DNA from: Taeniopygia guttata
Lineage: Eukaryota; Chordata; Aves; Passeriformes; Estrildidae
Direction: 5' to 3'
DNA length: 64,000 nucleotides
NCBI RefSeq assembly: GCF_048771995.1
Contig: NC_133028.1
Location: forward strand, 1,828,001 to 1,892,000
The number at the start of each line of letters is the position of its first letter. Position 1 is the first letter of the stretch. Both the position numbers and the translations under genes were made by a program. The notes beneath the pieces are model-generated. The model did no database searches. It was not told where the DNA came from and saw nothing but the letters and a program-made list of their open reading frames with translations. This document shows, one piece after another, positions 48,930-64,000 of this stretch.

Positions 48930-49212
48930 CGGCACCCCCCAGCTCCCGGCATCTCTTTCCCGGCACCACCGGCGGGGGCGGCGCTCCCGTTCGGCGCCTG
49001 CGCCACCGGAGCCTCCGCCCGGCGCAGTTCGGTGTGTCCCCCCCATCCCCGGAGCCCCCAAAACCCACCGGAACCCCCCCAAATCCGAGCGATGGGCTGA
49101 GCGCGCCGGGCTGGGGGTGCAGGAGACAGAGACACCCCAAAAAACCCCCCCCGGGGGTCACCGAGATCCCCCCGGTGTGCACCGGGCCCGGTGGGAGCGG
49201 CGGGAGCAGCAG
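48930..49212 (+). promoter_or_regulatory. Probable NAT8-like 5' non-coding exon and CpG promoter
   Basis: CpG-dense sequence ending in a good donor, AGCAGCAG|GTGAGG (49212/49213). The NAT8 coding exon begins with an acceptor (CCCCACAG) eight bases before its ATG, so a spliced leader is needed; this is the best candidate. The 5' end is unknown. Confidence 0.5.
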
Positions 49213-50100
49213 GTGAGGGGGGGCGGCCGTGAGGGGTTTGGGTTTGGGGGTTTGGGTTTGGGGGGGGCGGCCGTGAGGGGTTTGGGTTTGGGGGATCGGG
49301 GGGGCGGCCGTGAGGGGTTTGGGTTTGGGGGTTTGGGGGTTTGGGGGGGGGCCGTGAGGGGTTTGGGTTTGGGGGATCGGGGGTTGGGGGATTTGGGGTC
49401 GGGCATCCCCCGCAGCGAAGGGTTTGGGGCGGTTTTGGGGATCCCCTCGTCGTGCCCACCCAAACCTGCGTGGGGGGGATGTGGTGGTGTCATTCTCCTG
49501 TCCCCCTCCTGTCCCTCTTTGTCCCACTCCTGTCCCCCTCGTCCTCCTCCTATCTCACTCCTGTCCCCTCCTGTCCCCCTCCTGTCTCTTCCTATCCCCC
49601 CCTTGTCCCCTCTCCTGTCCCCTCCTGTCCCCCCCTTGTCCCCCCCTTATCCCCTCCTGTCCCTCCTGTCCCCTCCTGTCCCCTCCTGTCCCTCCTTGTC
49701 CCCCTCCTGTCCCCCCTTGTACCCATCCTGTCCCCACTCCTGTCTCTCCTGTCCCCTCCTATCCCTGTCCCCCTCCTCTCCCCACTCCTGTCCCCTCCTG
49801 TCCCTCTCCTGTCCCCCTCTTGTCCCCCCCTTGTCCCCCTCCTGTCCCTCCTATCCCCTCTTGTCCCCCTCCACGTCCCCCTCTTGTCCCCCTCCTGTCC
49901 CCCCTTGTCCCCCTCCTGTCCCACTCCTGTCCCCCTCGTCCCCTCCTATCCCCTCTTGTCCCTCTCCTGTCCCCCTCCTGTCCCCCTCCTATCCCCCTCC
50001 TTGTCCCCCTCCTGTCCCCACTCCTGTCCCCTCCTATCCCCTCCTGTCCCCCTCCTATCCCCCTCCCCGTCCCCCTCCTGTCACCCTCCTGCCCAGCTGG
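49213..50100 (+). repeat. G-rich donor-side and C-rich acceptor-side repeats
   Basis: 49213-49400: about four units of GGGGGCGGCCGTGAGGGGTT plus TGGGTTTGGGGG, starting at the donor. 49490-50100: CTCCTGTCCCC and CTCCTATCCCC units, about 600 bp. The intron thus goes from G-rich to C-rich on the same strand. Read-through frames only. Confidence 0.9.
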
Positions 50101-50139
50101 GGTGGGGGATGAACCCCTGTTATGGGGGACCCCCGAGTG

Positions 50140-50410
50140 GCAGCAGCACTGGCACTGCCCTGACCCCCTGTGCCACCCCTGGGATGGGTCTGGGGGCACA
50201 CACCGGGGGTCACTGTGAGGGTGGGCACCCTCTAACCCCCTGTGCCACCCTAGGGATGGGTCTGGGGGCACACTGGGGGTCGCTGTGAGGGTGGGCACCC
50301 TCTAACCCCCTGTACCACCCCAGGAACGGGTCTGGGGGCACACCGGGGGTCTTTGTGAGGGTGGGCACCCTGTAACCCCCTGTGCCACCCTAGGGATGAG
50401 TCTGGGGACA
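50140..50410 (+). repeat. About 83-bp tandem repeat, four units
   Basis: Units of about 80 bp containing CTGTGCCACCCCTGGGATGG, GTCTGGGGGCACACCGGGGG and GTGAGGGTGGGCACCCTCTA, starting near 50158, 50238, 50320 and 50382. GGTGGGCACC makes a short palindrome in each. Confidence 0.88.
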
Positions 50411-50513
50411 CTCTGACCATCCCTAACCACCCCGTACCACCCCTTTCTTTCCCGTGCCCATCTCCCCCTTGGCACCCCCTAACCCCGACCCATGCCACCC
50501 CACAGGTGCCACC

Positions 50514-51173
50514 ATGGCGTCGTTCCGCATCCGGCAGTACCAGGAGCAGGACTTCGAGGCCGTGCGGGCACTTTTTGCCCGCGGCATCCTGGAGCACGCC
50601 CCGGCCGCCTTCCGCCACGTGCTGCGGGCGGCGCGGGTACGCCTGGCACTGCTGGCGGTCTTCGTGGCGGCGCGGGCGGCCGCCGGCTCCTGGCTGCTGG
50701 GGCTGGGCGCGGTGGCACTGGCGTTGGCACTGCTCTGGGTGTTGGTGCGTTCGCTCAGCGCCGAGTACGTCCGTGAAGCGCTGGGCACCGACCTGTGCGA
50801 CGTGCCCGGCACCTACCAGCGCCCGCCCGACCGCCGCTTCTGGGTGGCCGAGGAGGGTGGCACCGTAGTGGGCATGGTGGCGGCGATGCCCGCAGGCCGT
50901 GGCGAGCTGGAGTTGAAGAGGATGTCGGTGAGCCGCGAGCACCGGGGCCGCGGGATGGCACGGGCGCTGTGCCGGGAGGTGTTGGCCTTTGCCCGTGCCC
51001 GCGGTTACGGCGCCGTGGTGCTCAGCACCTCCATGGTGCAGGTGGCAGCACAGCGGCTCTACGAGGGGCAGGGATTCCGTAGGGTGGGCACCTCGTACCC
51101 GTCGCTGCTGGGCACGCTGCTCAACTTCCAGATCTTTCATTATCGCTGTGATTTGGGGGATGGAGATAAGTAG
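50514..51173 (+). CDS. NAT8: NAT8/camello-type N-acetyltransferase, single coding exon
   Basis: 219 residues (human NAT8 is 227). GNAT-fold enzyme of the ER membrane; mammalian NAT8 acetylates cysteine S-conjugates in mercapturic acid formation. The ATG at 50514 has a strong context (GCCACCATGG) and lies eight bases after an acceptor; an in-frame upstream ATG at 50454 lies in the intron and is rejected. MASFRIRQYQEQDFEAVRAL starts the protein, a hydrophobic segment spans about 42-78, and the acetyl-CoA loop REHRGRGMA (141-149, R-x-x-G-x-G/A) is intact, followed by STSMVQVAAQRLYEGQGF. Intronless coding sequence is typical of the NAT8 family. NAT8 versus NAT8B or another avian paralogue cannot be decided here; NAT8L is less likely. 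Confidence 0.88.
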   Translation: MASFRIRQYQEQDFEAVRALFARGILEHAPAAFRHVLRAARVRLALLAVFVAARAAAGSWLLGLGAVALALALLWVLVRSLSAEYVREALGTDLCDVPGTYQRPPDRRFWVAEEGGTVVGMVAAMPAGRGELELKRMSVSREHRGRGMARALCREVLAFARARGYGAVVLSTSMVQVAAQRLYEGQGFRRVGTSYPSLLGTLLNFQIFHYRCDLGDGDK

Positions 51174-51379
51174 GGACTGGGTGGTGACGCCGTGGTGACA
51201 CGGCAACAGGATGGAGGGTTTGGTGTGGCACCCCCAACCTGGCACCGCTCTGGCACCCCAAACCCAGCCCCGGGATGCGACCCCATCGCTCCGACCCCAC
51301 TCCTGGCACAGCAGCAGCGGCACAGCGCCACATTCCAGGACATGGAGCAGCACCATGGCACCCCAGCCTGGCGCTGCCT

Positions 51380-51749
51380 CGGCACGGTGACTCCAGGACG
51401 TGTGGCACTGCCTTGGCACGGTGACACCAGGACGTGTGGCACCGCCTTGGCACGGTGACACCAGGACGTGTGGCACCACATTGGCACCCCAGCCTGGCAC
51501 TGCCTGGGCATGGTGACACCAGGACGTGTGGCACGGCCTTGGCACCCCAGCCTGGCACAGCCTTGGCACGGTGACACCAGGACGTGTGGCACCGCCTTGG
51601 CATGGTGACACCAGGACATGTGGCACCGCCTTGCCACCACAGCACTCCAACCCTGGCGCGTGAAGCACCGCCATGGCACCCTCGATCCCCACCCTGGTAC
51701 GGGGGGCACCTCCCTGGCCCTTCCTGGATTTCCAGCGGCAGGAAATAAA
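51380..51749 (+). repeat. NAT8 3' UTR minisatellite and AATAAA
   Basis: 51385-51640: six to seven units of about 33 bp, GGTGACACCAGGACGTGTGG plus CACCGCCTTGGCAC. AATAAA at 51744-51749 (GGAAATAAAGAGAG) is the likely poly(A) signal, so the repeat would be transcribed in the 3' UTR. 51750-52020 has GGGGACAxxTTGGGG-type sequence and no gene. Confidence 0.82.
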
Positions 51750-52029
51750 GAGAGACCTGTGGGAACCGTGCGTGTGACAAGGGACATCTTGGGGCATGGG
51801 GACATCTCCTGGGGGGGCAGGACAGCCTGGGGGACAGTGAACACTGAGGGAGAAGGGACAGCTTGAGGGACACCTGTGTGGGACAAGGGACATCTTGGGC
51901 GACACCTTTGGGGATAAGAGACCTCTTGGGGAACTGGGAACACACTGGGGGACAACAGAAATTTTGGGGGAGAGGGCAAATCTTTGGGGACAGGCGACAC
52001 TGCGGGGGACAAGGCCTGTGCCCTCACCC

Positions 52030-52235
52030 AAGATGGCGGCGGTTCCTCTTTCTCGTTGCCCTCACCCAAGATGGCGCCGGTTCCCTTTTCTCGTTGCCCT
52101 CACCCAAGATGGCGTCAGTTCCCTTTTCACGTTGCCCTCATCCAAGATGGCGCCGGTTCCCTTTTCTTGTTGCCCTCACCCAAGATGGCGCCAGTTCCCC
52201 GTTCACCTGCCCGTGCCCTCACCCAAGATGGCGGC
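52030..52235 (+). promoter_or_regulatory. VPS16: Array of six YY1-like AAGATGGCG sites upstream of VPS16
   Basis: CCCAAGATGGCGCCGGTTCC-type units repeat at 52030, 52068, 52106, 52144, 52182 and 52225: exact 38-bp spacing for five, then 43. Each contains AAGATGGCG followed by GC, CC, TC or CA, matching the core of the YY1 site (AAnATGGCGGC). They sit 150-345 bases upstream of the VPS16 ATG in the correct orientation for a promoter YY1 site. Confidence 0.75.
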
Positions 52236-52374
52236 GCCCAGCCCGGCGTCACGGCGCGACGCGCGGGGCGTGGCGCGGTGAGGGAAGCGCCGGGACCGCC
52301 GGGTCCCGATCCCGGTACCGGTGCCGGTCCCGGTTCCCCTCGGCCCATCCCCGTCCCCCCGTCCCGGCCGCGCC

Positions 52375-62593
<10,219 letters not shown>

Positions 62594-64000
62594 GTGAGAG
62601 CCCCCCGGCCCCGGGAGCATCCCCAGCCTTCCCGTGGTTCCCAAATTATCCACGCCACAGTCCCTGTGCTGATATCCTCATCCTGTATTGCATATCCCAA
62701 AACCCCCATCCCACCTTCCCCGTCCTAAGGTTCCCACTCCTCATTCCACATCCTCCATCCCTCAATCTCCATCCCACATTCCCCATCCCAATTTCTCCAT
62801 CACACCTCCCCCATCCCAAAGCCCCCAAATCCCAGTTTTGCCATCCCAGTTTCCCCATCCCAAATTCCCCATCCCACATCCCCCATCCCAAATTCCCCAC
62901 CCCACATTTTCCATCCCACATTCCCCACCCCACATTCCCCATCCCAAAGCCCCCAAATCCCAGTTTTCCCATCCCAAATTCCCCATCCCACATTCCCCAC
63001 CCCACATTTTCCATCCCACATTCCCCACCCCACATTCCCCACCTCACATTCCCCATCCCAATTTCCCCATCCCAAATTCCCCATCCCAAATTCCCCATCC
63101 CAAATTCCCCATCCCAAATTCCCCACCCCACATTTCCCACCCCACACCCCCCATTTCCCACCCCACACCCCCCATCCCAAATTCCCCATCCCAAATTCCC
63201 CAATCCCACATTTTCCCACCCCAAATTCCCCATCCCAAATTCCCCATCCCAAATTCCCCATCCCACATTCCCCATCCCATTCCCATCTCCAGGGGCTGAG
63301 CAGCTCCCAGCACCTGGGGACCTCCCAAACCCCACCCAGCTCCTCAATTCCCTGTCCCCCCTCTGTGTGTCCCCCCTGTCCCCCCTGGTGTCCCCGTCCC
63401 TATGGTGTCCCTTGTCCCCTGCATGTCCCCCTGATCCCCAATGTGTCCCCTGACCCCCCTGGTGTCCCCTGTCCCCCCATATCCCCCTGTCTCCCAAGGT
63501 CCCCTGATCCCCCCCATGTCCCCTCTGTGTGTCCCCTGACCCCCAATGTGTCCCCTTGGCCCCTCATGTGTCCCCCTGACTCCCCTGGTGTCCCCTGTCC
63601 CCTCTGTGTGTCCCCTGACCCCCAAAGTGTCCCCTGTCCCTCCATATCCCCCTGACCCCTCCATGTCCCTCCTGCTGTCCCTGTCCTCGCAGTGTCCCCT
63701 GTCCCCCTGTGTCCCCTGTGCCTCCATATCCCCCTGACCCCTCCATGTCCCCTTACCCCTCTATGTCCCCTGTGAAGTCCCTGTCCCCCCAATGTCCTTG
63801 TCCCCCTGTGTCCCCTGTCCTCCTGTGTCCCTTTTTCCCCTGACCCCTCCATGTCCCGCTTATGTCCCTGTCCCCCTGATGTCCCTGTCCCCCTGATGTC
63901 CCTGTCCCCCCAATGTCCCTGTCCCCCCTGACCTCTCCATGTCCCTCCAATGTCCCTGTCCCCATGATGTCCCTGTCCCCCTGTGTCCCCTTTCCCCCCA
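62594..64000 (+). repeat. Start of next VPS16 intron: two C-rich arrays
   Basis: 62690-63290: CCATCCCAAATTCCC units of about 15-16 bp. 63350-64000: CCCCTGACCCCCAATGTGTC and TGTCCCTGTCCCCCTGATG units. No exon is seen; the next VPS16 coding exon (LVLRRLYPLA in human) must be beyond 64000. Confidence 0.9.

Noticed and set aside
50454-50513. In-frame upstream ATG giving a 239-residue NAT8
   Set aside because: It lies before the acceptor CCCCACAG (ends about 50505), has poor context and adds MPISPLAPPNPDP not expected in the family.

Overview
This is vertebrate nuclear DNA, most likely from a GC-rich avian microchromosome. The evidence is four compact, intron-rich vertebrate genes, all on the + strand, together with CR1 LINE tails of the bird/reptile type (near 21550, 23308, 26110, 55220 and 61230). 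Almost every intron is filled with minisatellite or low-complexity sequence. A songbird is plausible from the style of the CR1 tails, but I cannot prove it. There is no bacterial, phage or CRISPR content. Almost all long open frames are tandem repeats read through, not genes.

Layout. 1-26065: the 3' two-thirds of ZNF638 (NP220), 19 coding exons, 1221 codons plus stop, entering from the left edge. It encodes three RRM domains, a long low-complexity region, an acidic VTVDE-repeat exon and a C-terminal matrin-type zinc finger. 26110-30186: intergenic, with a CR1 element, a minus-strand open frame made of exact 11-residue repeats (26754-28049), a block of about 150-bp repeats, and the CpG-rich CPXM1 promoter. 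30187-47846: complete CPXM1, 14 coding exons, 822 codons plus stop: a secreted discoidin plus M14-like pseudo-carboxypeptidase. 47960-51749: a CpG-rich promoter and a single-coding-exon NAT8/camello-type N-acetyltransferase. 52030-64000: VPS16 (HOPS/CORVET subunit), 14 coding exons (about the first 454 codons), leaving through the right edge. Two of its introns look U12-type, and a 38-bp array of YY1-like sites lies just upstream of its start codon.

The genes are not an operon and share no pathway: a nuclear RNA/DNA-binding silencing factor, an extracellular collagen-binding protein, an ER acetyltransferase and an endolysosomal tethering subunit. In human, ZNF638 and NAT8 are on 2p13 and CPXM1 and VPS16 on 20p13, so the interleaved order here reflects a different ancestral linkage.

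The most unusual structure is in ZNF638. Each of its three RRMs is split by a phase-0 intron at the same place. In all three, the 3' part of the exon plus the splice-donor region has been tandemly amplified into the following intron (8, 11 and 12 copies counting the real one). CPXM1 shows related donor-anchored arrays. Exon boundaries below were derived by hand from splice consensus, reading phase and remembered family sequence, so single-base uncertainty is possible.
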